Assembly (NCBI GenBank): GCA_028875175.1
Contig: JAPPFO010000204.1
Coordinates: 1 to 14,766, forward strand
Source: Chloroflexota bacterium
GTDB lineage: Bacteria; Chloroflexota; UBA11872
DNA length: 14,766 nucleotides
Direction of reading: 5' to 3'
A model generated the notes under the pieces. The model saw only the letters and a list, made by a program, of their open reading frames with translations, was not told the DNA's origin and made no database searches. Position numbers and translations under genes: made by a program. Positions within the stretch are counted from its first letter, which is position 1. Every line of letters begins with the position of its first letter. This document shows, piece by piece, positions 7,132 through 14,659 of this stretch.

Positions 7132-8037
7132 TCAGCGCTCCAATAGACTCCCAAATTGCAGGTTCTTGACCCTGAGAATACTCGAGTCTATAGTGCTCCG
7201 TTTAAGCAACTCATCAATAGCCTCCTGTCGCGACAAACCAAGCAGGCGATTTCGCGCAAGGGTTAGATGTTTGAGCGACTCGTCTTTGGCGATTTGCAGT
7301 CCTTCCAGAGATAGCTTCTTCTCGGACTCCCAGATTCCTGCCTCTGGCGGCAAGGACTCGACAAGTGCATGGTTGATGGCCGTCCAATAGTCGCTTGCAC
7401 TCTTTCCCGGATGTAGCACACCTACAGTTTTCAGTAACTTGTGAAGCAACTCCTCGGAGGAGTCCTTATCTTTAGCTTCGGTCAATGACACTAGACATGC
7501 CAAGTGCGAAAAGCTCAGAAGGCAAACGTTTCTTGCTATAGCCTGCTGATATATCTGACTGTTCCCCGATAGGAACTGGTAGATGGGCCCCACGATTATC
7601 GCATAGTCTAGACCGTTTCTCCAGCTGTCCATCGACTGGACTTTGAAGTCTTTCTGATTCCTAGCGGTTCGACTTAGTCTGAATACCTTGGCGTCGGCAA
7701 CTAGAGAAAAGTTCTGTGCTCTAGCCTGGACATCGGCAGTATCCGCCCGGGCATCGATCACCATGCTGCTGAGACCTATTGCCTCAAAACTCACGCTAAC
7801 TACAGCATCAGTATACTTAGAGTAGAGCTTTTCCTCGGATGAACTAGGAGAGTACTGTTCAGGTACGGCACCACACACTCGTAGGTGATCAAGAATCGCG
7901 TTGTTGCCGTCTCGCGCAATCTCCTTCTTTAGAGACTTGACCACTCCTAAAGAATGATCGCGAAACCGCCCAGAAGTGTTGCTAAGATTGGCCACCCAAA
8001 GGGATCTTCTCAGCGACATGGAATTGTGTGCTGTCAT
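7132..8037 (-). CDS. HindIII-type restriction endonuclease
   Basis: 301-residue type II restriction enzyme, the same length as HindIII (about 300). It should cut unmodified DNA, probably at AAGCTT if specificity is conserved. Sequence blocks match HindIII as I remember it: PSSSEEKLYSK (64-74), LVADAKVFRLSRTARNQKDFKV (112-133, quoted here as LVADAKVF then RLSRTARNQKDFKV), DYAIIVGPIYQF (144-155), and near the C-terminus LSRQEAIDELLK (268-279). Asp115, Lys117 and Asp130 correspond to the metal-binding and catalytic PD-(D/E)XK residues (Asp108, Lys110, Asp123 in HindIII), with the same spacing. Its ATG overlaps the stop of an upstream small frame (ATGA), and its TGA abuts the methyltransferase start, so the three frames are one operon. 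No frameshift or stop interrupts it, so it appears intact. Confidence 0.9.
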   Translation of the reverse strand: MTAHNSMSLRRSLWVANLSNTSGRFRDHSLGVVKSLKKEIARDGNNAILDHLRVCGAVPEQYSPSSSEEKLYSKYTDAVVSVSFEAIGLSSMVIDARADTADVQARAQNFSLVADAKVFRLSRTARNQKDFKVQSMDSWRNGLDYAIIVGPIYQFLSGNSQIYQQAIARNVCLLSFSHLACLVSLTEAKDKDSSEELLHKLLKTVGVLHPGKSASDYWTAINHALVESLPPEAGIWESEKKLSLEGLQIAKDESLKHLTLARNRLLGLSRQEAIDELLKRSTIDSSILRVKNLQFGSLLER

Positions 8038-8168
8038 AGCGAAGTAAAATCCTCAATTCCGTACGGATCATTTGGAACGTACTGGGCGACGCACACTTCG
8101 GTAGTCTCAAGAGTCTTGATTCCAAAAACCAAGTCTCCACGATCTCCGGAAGTGGTCTTGTAACACAC
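8034..8168 (-). pseudogene. 3' remnant or very small gene upstream of the endonuclease
   Basis: This minus-strand frame ends in TGA 8036-8034, overlapping the endonuclease ATG by the four bases ATGA, the usual geometry of coupled genes. The last roughly 50 codons (residues such as GDRGDLVFGIKTLETTEVC and then DPYGIEDFTSL) lie in island-type sequence. Upstream of about 8200 the same frame runs on to ATG 8279 through GC-rich flanking DNA rich in Arg and Ser, which looks non-coding. Either this is the C-terminal piece of a longer gene cut off at the island boundary, or a 44-residue protein starting at GTG 8168. No helix-turn-helix is visible, so it is not an obvious R-M controller protein. I recognise no family. 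Confidence 0.4.
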
Positions 8169-8198
8169 AGGGTTGATTCTATACGACCGACTCGAAGT

Positions 8199-8223
8199 CG
8201 TTGCCGACCGCCGCCGGGCAACG
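8199..8223. repeat. Inverted repeat at the right island boundary
   Basis: CGTTGCC (8199-8205) and GGCAACG (8217-8223) form a 7-base stem with an 11-base loop, exactly where base composition returns to high GC. A smaller CGACT/AGTCG repeat lies at 8188-8200. The remainder of the 8038-8336 gap shows only the small frame above and the untranslated leader of the aminotransferase; I could not make out a convincing promoter. Confidence 0.35.
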
Positions 8224-8336
8224 TGCGGAGGCGGCGCTTCGCTCCTCGTGGACCGACAGTAAAGTCGTGTGGCGACCATGAGGGTGCTTTGGCGATACTG
8301 CTGGTGCGCGTACCGAAGAAGCGGTCAGCATTCAAA

Positions 8337-9608
8337 ATGCTCGCCATCGAAGGCGGCCAGCCCGCCGTAACGGCGCCGATTGATGACGGCTGGGAGCCGA
8401 TCACCGAGCTTGAGCGCAGCCTGGTGAACGGTGCGCTGGAAGCCGGTTCGGCCGTTTACGACGAGATCGAGAAGTTTGAGGCCGAGTTCCGCGACTTCGT
8501 TGGCGCACGTTTCGCCCTCGCCGTCTGCAACGGCACCGCCGCCCTGCACTCGGCCATGTTCGCCGCCGGCGCGTCGCTCGGGCGCGAGGTCATCGTGCCG
8601 TCCGTCACCTGGCACGCCTCCATCTCGCCGGCCCTGCACTGCGGCGCGTCGCCGGTGTTCGCCGACGCGGACCCCGAGACGTTCTGCATCGACCCGGCGG
8701 ACGTGCGCCGCAAGCTCACCGACCGCACCTGCGCCATCGTCGCCACCCACGTGTACGGCAATCCGGCCGACCTGGACGCGCTGCTGGACATTGTGGACGG
8801 CACCGACATCACCCTTATAGAGGACGCCTCCCACGCCCACGGCGCCACCTGGCGCGGCCGGCAGGTCGGATCCGTCGGCCACATCGGCTGCTTCAGCATG
8901 CAGGCCAGCAAGCCGATCAGCGGCGTGGAAGCCGGAGTTGCTACCACGAACGATCCGAACCTCTACGACCGCATGGCCGCCCTGGGCCACTACGGTCGGG
9001 TCAACCAGTTGCTGCAAACCGATGCGCTGCGCGACCTTGGCCGCATTGGCCTGGGCGTCAAATACCGCGCCAACCCGCTCGGCATCGCCCTGGCCCGCGC
9101 CGGCCTGGAACGACTGCCGGAGCTCAACGAGCGCCGGGCGCGCTGGTTCGCCCGCCTCGACGCCCTGCTGGACGACGTCCCCGGCGTCTACCCCCAGCGC
9201 CCGTATGAGGCGGCTGAGCGCGGCGGTCTCCTGCTCTATACGGCGCGCATCGATCCCGACGAAATTGGCGCGCCTATCCGGGCCATCCTGGACGCGCTCG
9301 CCGCCGAGGGCGTCGGCATCCACCCCGACCAGCCGTCGGCCCTCTACGGCGCCATGCACCTGCAGCCGCTGTTTGGCGAATTCCCGTTCGAGGGCCTCGG
9401 CGGCCCCTGGGGGGACCTGCCAGCCGACGTTCGGCCGCCCTGCGGCCCGGGCTCCCTGCCGGTCAGCGAACGCCTCAACGCCACCTGCGTCTGGCTGCCA
9501 ACTCCGGTCGATCCCTCCGATGCCTGGGTCGAGCAGGTGGCCGCGGCCTTCGAGAAAGTGGCCGCCAGCGGCGAGCGCCTCACGAAACAGGCGCGGAAGG
9601 ACTCTTGA
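8337..9608 (+). CDS. DegT/DnrJ/EryC1/StrS family PLP-dependent aminotransferase
   Basis: 423-residue fold-type I aminotransferase of the DegT (sugar aminotransferase) family, which usually aminates keto-sugars or cyclitols using glutamate or glutamine. Visible motifs are VCNGTAALHSAMFAAG (63-78, phosphate-cup loop), VIVPSVTWHAS (86-96), ATHVYGNPADLDAL (136-149), IEDASHAHGA (161-170, with Asp163 pairing to the PLP pyridine N), and FSMQASKPISGVEAG (186-200), whose Lys192 is the Schiff-base lysine. I chose ATG 8337 because the family begins with an LAIxGGxP-type segment right there; the open frame upstream is Arg-rich and unlike the family. There is no strong Shine-Dalgarno. The stop overlaps the next gene by four bases, so the two products may act together. 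The substrate is unknown. Confidence 0.88.
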   Translation: MLAIEGGQPAVTAPIDDGWEPITELERSLVNGALEAGSAVYDEIEKFEAEFRDFVGARFALAVCNGTAALHSAMFAAGASLGREVIVPSVTWHASISPALHCGASPVFADADPETFCIDPADVRRKLTDRTCAIVATHVYGNPADLDALLDIVDGTDITLIEDASHAHGATWRGRQVGSVGHIGCFSMQASKPISGVEAGVATTNDPNLYDRMAALGHYGRVNQLLQTDALRDLGRIGLGVKYRANPLGIALARAGLERLPELNERRARWFARLDALLDDVPGVYPQRPYEAAERGGLLLYTARIDPDEIGAPIRAILDALAAEGVGIHPDQPSALYGAMHLQPLFGEFPFEGLGGPWGDLPADVRPPCGPGSLPVSERLNATCVWLPTPVDPSDAWVEQVAAAFEKVAASGERLTKQARKDS

Positions 9609-11800
9609 CGGCGGCGGCTCCCCGGACGCTGCCGTTTCGGTCGCGCGGCGGGAACGATCCGGGCCGCCTTGACGCCAGGTTTCAGCCGGCGAGCGGTCCG
9701 ACGGTCCGTGGCCGCGACCTGGGGCTCACCGCGGGGGCCGTGGGGACCTGGGAGTTCCGGATCATCGTCGAGGCACCCGTCGCAGCGGGCGGCGGCTTCC
9801 TGTTCGAGCGCCACGGGTTCCTGCTTTCCCACAGCGTGCAGAACACCCGCCCGCGCGGCCGCGACTACGTAACGCTGCACGCGGCAACCGCCGCCGGCGT
9901 GCGGCTGGAACTCAATGAGCTCAACCAGGCGCATTGGCCTTCGTTTGCCCGCATCGTCGTCGATCGTGGAAGCCTGGCCCCGGGCGACGAGTTGCGCCTG
10001 CTGATCGGCGACACCAGCCAGGGCGGTTCCGGCAGCGAGGTCTATGACGTGGTCTGCCAGGGCCGCATCGTCGTATCGGCGGATCGCAGCGGCGGTCTGG
10101 CCTACCGGCAACTTGCCGCGGGCGAGGTTCGCGTCCACGTGAGGTCGGACCCCGAACCAGCGCTGCTTCGCCTCCTGGGACCCTCCATCGCCCAACCCGG
10201 CCAGCCGCTCCGCCTGCACCTGGCCGCCTATGACCGCAACCACAACGTCTGCACGCAATACGCGGGAACCGTGGACCTCCGCGATGCCACGTCGTCACTG
10301 GACGGCCTGCCGCCGCAGATCACGCTCGGACCGGACAACCAGGGCCTCGCCATCATCCAGGGCGTCAAAGCCCAGCAGCCCGGCCTGATCCGCATCGAGG
10401 CGCACGACCGCAAGCATGGGCTATCCACCCTGGGCAATCCGCTCCTCGTCCAGTCCAACCCTGAGTCGCTCATCCTCTGGGGCGACCTGCACTCACATAG
10501 CTGGGGCGACATCAGCATGGGCCTGATGGACGACCCGACGCCGGTCCTGCACCCCGTGGGGCGCCACGCCCAGGCCCGCGGCCAGGCCCGGCTCGACTTC
10601 GCAGCGCCCGGCCCAATGGCGCCGCCCGACCAGTCGCACCGGCCCGCAGTCTGGGAGGCCCACCAGGCCGCCTACCGCGCCAACGACGAACCGGGCACCT
10701 ACGTGCCGTTCCTGGCCGCGGAGGCCCACCCCAACGTCGGCGGCGACCGCAACGTGGTCTTCCGGGATTGGGCGGAGCGCCACGCGCCCACCTGGTCGGC
10801 CATGGATTACCTGGTGGAGACCTATGGCGACCGCGACGACGTGCTGCTCGAAGCCCACATCGGCGGCGGCCCCGCCGACTGGGACGCCTACCCTACGGCC
10901 CGTGAGCCGGTGGTCGAAGTCGCCAGCGGGCACGGCGCAGGCGAGTGGCTGCTGCAGCGCGCATTGCGCCACGGCCACCGTCCAGCCGTGATCGCCTCCG
11001 GCGACACCCACCTGCCGCTGCTGGCCGCGCCCATGGCCGCGCACCACTACCGCGGACGCTTCGGCAACCATCTGCACATCCGCGACTGCGCCATCGGCTG
11101 CGGCCCCGTGGCCGCCGTGCGCGCCGCCCAGTGCGAGCGCCACGCCATCTGGGACGCCGTGCTGAACCGGCAGACCTACGCGACAACTGGCGCGCGCATC
11201 ATCCTGGACGTGACTGCAAACGGCATTCCGGCTGGCAGCGAAATCGAAATCGACGAAACGCCCCGCATATCCATCACCGCCCACGCCTGCGCGCCGATTG
11301 AGCGCATCGACCTGATCCGCAATGACCGCGCCCTGGCCGCGTGGCGCCCCAACGCGCTGGACGCCACGCTCGAGTTCGAGGATGCGTCGCCACTCCCGGA
11401 GGCCGCCTACTACGTCCGCCTGCGGCAGACCGACGCCGAGTTCGCCTGGAGCACCCCCATCTGGATCACCTGCCGCGCCGGCAGCCCCGACGCCGACCGT
11501 GGTCTGCCGGCCTGGAACCAGCACGAGTCTCTGGACCTGACCGCTATCCGGCCCAACGACGCCGAAGCCTTCGAGCAGCAACTTCTCGACTACCTGGCGG
11601 CCAACGAAGACCCAGGCCGTTTCCACGACCTCACGCCGATCCGCATCGTGCACGAGATGCCCGGGCGCGCCGCCCTCTTCCATGCCTTCCTTGGTCAGGA
11701 CCGCGAACCCATCTCCATCCGCTGGTACGTTGACTTCGCGATGCCGCGCCTGCGCCTGGACTGGGGCTGGCGCGACTTCGGGACCCGGGACGGCGGCTGA
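9605..11800 (+). CDS. DUF3604-type (PHP-like) putative metal-dependent hydrolase
   Basis: 731-residue protein resembling the DUF3604 family, whose core is related to PHP metallophosphoesterases; no general function is established. The metal-binding-like signature WGDLHSHS (292-299) begins the catalytic region. Further candidate ligands are EAH (373-375), EAH (416-418), SGH (441-443) and SGDTH (465-469). The segment NRQTYATTGARIILD (521-535) is the typical DUF3604 ending. Residues 1-280 look like beta-sandwich domains, and the C-terminal 200 are of unclear fold. There is no signal peptide, so it is probably cytosolic. The start is TTG 9605, overlapping the aminotransferase TGA as TTGA. A GGAAGGA lies only 3 bases before it, short for a ribosome site, so coupling or a later start is possible. 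A small hairpin GCGCG/CGCGC follows the stop at 11801-11815. Confidence 0.75.
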   Translation: MTAAAPRTLPFRSRGGNDPGRLDARFQPASGPTVRGRDLGLTAGAVGTWEFRIIVEAPVAAGGGFLFERHGFLLSHSVQNTRPRGRDYVTLHAATAAGVRLELNELNQAHWPSFARIVVDRGSLAPGDELRLLIGDTSQGGSGSEVYDVVCQGRIVVSADRSGGLAYRQLAAGEVRVHVRSDPEPALLRLLGPSIAQPGQPLRLHLAAYDRNHNVCTQYAGTVDLRDATSSLDGLPPQITLGPDNQGLAIIQGVKAQQPGLIRIEAHDRKHGLSTLGNPLLVQSNPESLILWGDLHSHSWGDISMGLMDDPTPVLHPVGRHAQARGQARLDFAAPGPMAPPDQSHRPAVWEAHQAAYRANDEPGTYVPFLAAEAHPNVGGDRNVVFRDWAERHAPTWSAMDYLVETYGDRDDVLLEAHIGGGPADWDAYPTAREPVVEVASGHGAGEWLLQRALRHGHRPAVIASGDTHLPLLAAPMAAHHYRGRFGNHLHIRDCAIGCGPVAAVRAAQCERHAIWDAVLNRQTYATTGARIILDVTANGIPAGSEIEIDETPRISITAHACAPIERIDLIRNDRALAAWRPNALDATLEFEDASPLPEAAYYVRLRQTDAEFAWSTPIWITCRAGSPDADRGLPAWNQHESLDLTAIRPNDAEAFEQQLLDYLAANEDPGRFHDLTPIRIVHEMPGRAALFHAFLGQDREPISIRWYVDFAMPRLRLDWGWRDFGTRDGG

Positions 11801-11893
11801 GCGCGGGCAACGCGCAGCCCGGCGGGCCCTGGCAGCCGTCCCAGGCGCCCGGTCCCGCATCTAGTGGCCTATATTCGATCAGGCTTCGCGGGC

Positions 11894-11900
11894 GGAGAGG
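11894..11900 (+). promoter_or_regulatory. Ribosome binding site of the Cache protein gene
   Basis: GGAGAGG lies 6 bases before ATG 11907 and precedes a textbook signal peptide, fixing the start. A TATATT at about 11869-11874 might be part of a promoter, but no matching -35 element is evident. Confidence 0.6.
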
Positions 11901-11906
11901 TAACGA

Positions 11907-12932
11907 ATGAAGCGCGTATTACTGGCAATCATCGGCGTCGTCTTGCTACTTGGAATCACGGCCTCGGCAGCCCTGGCCGAATGGCCGACCAGTTGCGTGG
12001 AGCTGAACGACGTCATCGAGACCGGCCTGGGCAACGACCACAACGTCGGCATTTACCAGCGCGTCCACGGCGAGGGGGCCGAGGCCGCCTGCCGGAGCGA
12101 CCATCGGGACTCCGGCTTCCGGTTTGGCGCGCGTCCCTTCCAGCTTCCCTCCAAGTCTGATCCCGCTGCCTACACGCAGGCCTTCGTCGAGCGCGCCATC
12201 GACCGCTACAACAATGACGGCCTCCAAGCCACGCTCGCGTACTACAACTCCCCGGCGAGCGTCGACGGACCGTGGTACGTCTTCATCTTTGACGAAAACG
12301 ACGTGCTCGTCGGCCACGCGCCGACCCCGTCAATCGTCGATCTCCATGCGCGCGATGTCCTGGGTCCGGACGGTTACCCCACGGGCCTCCAGGTGGTGGC
12401 CGACGCAACGCCCATGGGCGCCTGGACGTCCTACACGTGGGTGAACACCGCGACCGGCGAATCCCAGACCAAGCACTCCTGGGTCGTCCGGCACGACGGC
12501 CTGGTCTTCGGTTCCGGCTGGTACGAGCCGGGCCCGTCAAAGACCGACCCGGCCGGGTATGCCCAGGCCCTGGTGCAGCGGGCGGTCAGCCTGCACGCCT
12601 CGCTGGGCACGGACGAAACGCTGGCCTTCTACAACACGCCGCAGAGCGCGGACGGCCCCTGGTACGTCTTCGTCCTTGAAGACCGCGCCGGCGTGCTCTA
12701 CTCGGTTGCCAACGCCAACCGTCCCGACATCGTCGGCAAGACCCGCGAACGCATTGACGCAGAAGGCTTCAACTACGGCGAGGCCTTCGCCGCCGTAACC
12801 GAGGAGAGCGGCGGCGCCTGGGTGAGCTATCTGTTCACCCACCCGCAGACGCGCCAGGACGCTCGCAAGCACTCCTGGACGGTTCGCGTCGGCGATCTGA
12901 TCTTCGGCGTGGGCTGGTACGAAGGGATTTAG
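11907..12932 (+). CDS. Secreted protein with two tandem Cache-like domains
   Basis: 341-residue exported protein. The signal peptide is MKR, a hydrophobic stretch to about residue 21, and a likely cleavage after ALA24. A short segment with Cys30 and Cys62 (possible disulfide) follows. Then come two repeats (about 82-207 and 210-339) that align throughout. Each starts SK-S/T-DPA-x-Y-x-QA, has FYN or YYN with a DGPWYVF strand, and ends with KHSW-x-VR followed by VFGSGWYEP or IFGVGWYEG. The WYVF and GWY strands and overall pattern resemble single Cache (sCache-like) ligand-binding domains of chemoreceptors and sensor kinases. Unusually there is no second membrane helix, HAMP, kinase or methyl-accepting domain, so it is a free extracytoplasmic binder, perhaps a solute sensor or carrier. 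The ligand is unknown. Confidence 0.75.
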   Translation: MKRVLLAIIGVVLLLGITASAALAEWPTSCVELNDVIETGLGNDHNVGIYQRVHGEGAEAACRSDHRDSGFRFGARPFQLPSKSDPAAYTQAFVERAIDRYNNDGLQATLAYYNSPASVDGPWYVFIFDENDVLVGHAPTPSIVDLHARDVLGPDGYPTGLQVVADATPMGAWTSYTWVNTATGESQTKHSWVVRHDGLVFGSGWYEPGPSKTDPAGYAQALVQRAVSLHASLGTDETLAFYNTPQSADGPWYVFVLEDRAGVLYSVANANRPDIVGKTRERIDAEGFNYGEAFAAVTEESGGAWVSYLFTHPQTRQDARKHSWTVRVGDLIFGVGWYEGI

Positions 12933-12949
12933 CGAACCGCTTCATCACG

Positions 12950-12983
12950 CCGCTGGCCTGATCCTGGCGACCCAGGCCGGCGG
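12950..12983 (+). terminator. Strong hairpin after the Cache gene
   Basis: CCGCTGGCCTG (12950-12960) pairs with CAGGCCGGCGG (12973-12983): 11 base pairs including one G-T wobble, with a 12-base loop. It begins 17 bases after the stop codon. It lacks a T-run, so it may be a hairpin stabilising the mRNA end or a weak terminator. Confidence 0.4.
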
Positions 12984-13087
12984 CTTGGTGGGCGCCGGCG
13001 GCCCCTGCCAGGCGCGGCGGATCGCGATTCCCCGATGCCTGGATGCCATAGGCTAAGCACAGCTTGGCTCACCCGGAGCGTGAACTC

Positions 13088-13423
13088 ATGGCGAACCCCG
13101 AGGCGGTCTTTCAACGACATTGGGACGCGGTGCAGTCCGGCGATTTCGACGCCATCGCCGCCGACTATGCGGCCGATGCCCGGCTCATGCAGCCCAACCA
13201 GGTGCAGGTCGGACACGATGGCTGCCGCGCCTTCTTCAAAGCTCTCTTCGCCGACCTCGCGGGGTTCGCGGCACAGCAGGAATCCGTAACCGTGGAGGGC
13301 GACGCCGTGCTGCTCACCTGGTCGGGTACCCACGAGGACGGGCGTACCGCCCAGGGCGTGGACACCTTCGTTATCAGCGACGACCTGATCCACGTCCAGA
13401 CGCTCGTCTACCAAATCAGCTAG
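13088..13423 (+). CDS. SnoaL-like / NTF2-fold protein
   Basis: 111-residue protein of the SnoaL-like (NTF2 superfamily) group, small alpha+beta cone proteins that act as isomerases, hydrolases or ligand binders. The pattern fits: an N-terminal helix (PEAVFQRHWDAVQSGDFDAIAADYAADARLM) in which H11-W12 and the GDFDAIAADYAADA stretch are typical, then strands with VTVEGDAVLLTWSGTHEDGR (quoted at the 20-residue limit) and a closing GVDTFVISDDLIHVQTLVYQ. ATG 13088 has GGAG 9 bases upstream (13075-13078); an in-frame TTG at 13064 is less likely. There is no signal peptide. Function cannot be assigned from sequence; the neighbouring Cache and HD genes give no clear pathway. Confidence 0.72.
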   Translation: MANPEAVFQRHWDAVQSGDFDAIAADYAADARLMQPNQVQVGHDGCRAFFKALFADLAGFAAQQESVTVEGDAVLLTWSGTHEDGRTAQGVDTFVISDDLIHVQTLVYQIS

Positions 13424-13496
13424 GCACGGCCATGCCGCCGGGCCGAACGGTGGGACTAGACTCAATCCCTGTCGACCTGACGTTGGAGAAGTCATC

Positions 13497-14081
13497 GTGA
13501 CCGTTGACGAGACGCAACGCGCGCGAGTGCGGGCCGAGTTGCCCGAAGTCGAGTGGATTGAAGACGCGGATCTGGCGACCAGGGTCGTGGAAGCCTGGGC
13601 GCTGGCGCTCTCCCAGAGTTCCTTCAGCGCCATCGCCGACATCCGTGGCTCAGGCAACCCCGACACCCCGCCGCTCGAAGATGGCACGCAGACCGACCAC
13701 ATCCGCGGCGTCACCCGTCTTGCGGTATCCATTGCCGACGAGCTTGGAAGTCTCTTCACCGGCCTGGAATACGACCGCGACCTGCTGATTGCCGCCGCTC
13801 TCTGCCACGACGTCGGCAAGCCATGGGAGTTCGATCCCGAGAACCAGGCGCGTTGGGCCGCCAAGCGCGGACGCACCGGCTGGCCCTCCATCCGCCATCC
13901 CGGATACGGCGTGCACATCTGCCTGACCGTGGGCCTGCCCGAGGAAGTCGCCCACGTGGCCGGCGGCCACTCGGGCGAAGGCGAACTGGTCCAGCGCAGC
14001 CTGATCAACCAAATCGTCCACCAGGCCGACTACGCGTTCTGGCGCGTGTTGCAGGCCGGGGGGCAGTTGGTGGAGGACTAG
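13497..14081 (+). CDS. HD-domain metal-dependent phosphohydrolase
   Basis: 194-residue HD-superfamily protein. The metal ligands are visible in order: His68 (TDHIRGVTRLA), His104-Asp105 (AALCHDVGKPWEF), His134 or His140 (RHPGYGVH), His158 (AGGHSGEG) and Asp178 (VHQADYAFW). The family hydrolyses phosphoester bonds, for example of nucleotides. With several histidines beyond the HD pair it may bind two metals, but the HD-GYP motif is absent, so it is probably not a cyclic-di-GMP phosphodiesterase. The start is GTG 13497, 8 bases after GGAG (13485-13488). Its TAG overlaps the stop codon of the convergent gene on the other strand. Substrate unknown; it is a single-domain enzyme without a sensor module. 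Confidence 0.8.
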   Translation: MTVDETQRARVRAELPEVEWIEDADLATRVVEAWALALSQSSFSAIADIRGSGNPDTPPLEDGTQTDHIRGVTRLAVSIADELGSLFTGLEYDRDLLIAAALCHDVGKPWEFDPENQARWAAKRGRTGWPSIRHPGYGVHICLTVGLPEEVAHVAGGHSGEGELVQRSLINQIVHQADYAFWRVLQAGGQLVED

Positions 14082-14659
14082 GGCGCCGGCGTCGCCGGCC
14101 GGATCTCCAGCCGCTCCTCCTCGTTTCGCACCGCCTCGCCGGCCAGCCCCGCAATGTCGGCGCCGCTCAGGTCAAACGTGAAGCGCCCCGCCGCGTCACC
14201 GCCCGGGTTTCGTCCCTCCGCGTCCAGCACCGCGATGCGGACATCGGTTCCACGCACTCGCAACGCCGCGTCGTCGCCGCCCAGCGTGTAGCTCACCGTG
14301 CCGTCGGCTTGAATCTCGTTTTCAACGGTCACGTTGGGGTCCAGCAGCAGCACGTACGCATCGAACGCGATGCGCAACTCAACGCTGCCGCCCTCGACGA
14401 TTCGACTCACCGTGGCCGTGCCGCCGCTGCCGTCTACGACCCGCGTGCCCTCCAGGTCTCCCACGCGCGGTCGCAATTCCTGCTCAATCACTCGCGACAC
14501 AAACGTGCGCATCATGCGCGCGGTCCGTTCCTCGGGCGTCGGCGTTGGTCCCGTCGGCGGCGATTCCAGCGTCGCCTCGTCCACGTCGATCGCAAGCACG
14601 ACGATGGCCGCCGCGATCAGCGCCGAGGCCAGCCCGGCCAGGAGCCAGTTTCGACTCAC
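14078..14659 (-). CDS. Membrane-anchored hypothetical protein
   Basis: 193-residue protein of no recognised family. An N-terminal hydrophobic helix (about 6-24, LLAGLASALIAAAIVVLAI) can act as signal anchor, followed by a Pro/Thr-rich linker (34-42) and a mainly beta domain of about 145 residues, including repeated strands such as TATVSRIVEGGSVELRIAFD and TVSYTLGG, suggesting an exported beta-rich domain. It starts at GTG 14659, overlapping the stop of the upstream gene as GTGA, so the two are probably co-transcribed. Its TAG shares bases with the TAG of the convergent HD gene, leaving no room for a separate terminator. Confidence 0.6.
   Translation of the reverse strand: MSRNWLLAGLASALIAAAIVVLAIDVDEATLESPPTGPTPTPEERTARMMRTFVSRVIEQELRPRVGDLEGTRVVDGSGGTATVSRIVEGGSVELRIAFDAYVLLLDPNVTVENEIQADGTVSYTLGGDDAALRVRGTDVRIAVLDAEGRNPGGDAAGRFTFDLSGADIAGLAGEAVRNEEERLEIRPATPAP

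Noticed and set aside
7102..8121. The 11-base repeat GAGTCTTGATT at 7102-7112 and 8111-8121
   Set aside because: One such match is expected by chance within 2 kb, and the copies do not flank the island, so it is not an attachment site.
8223..8336. N-terminal extension of the aminotransferase upstream of ATG 8337
   Set aside because: The extra residues are Arg-rich and do not resemble the family, which begins with the LAIEGGQP segment at 8337; the extension also spans the island boundary.
10493..11860. A 455-codon minus-strand open frame opposite the DUF3604-type gene
   Set aside because: Low-complexity Gly/Val/Arg-rich translation without domains; the plus-strand frame carries recognisable motifs.
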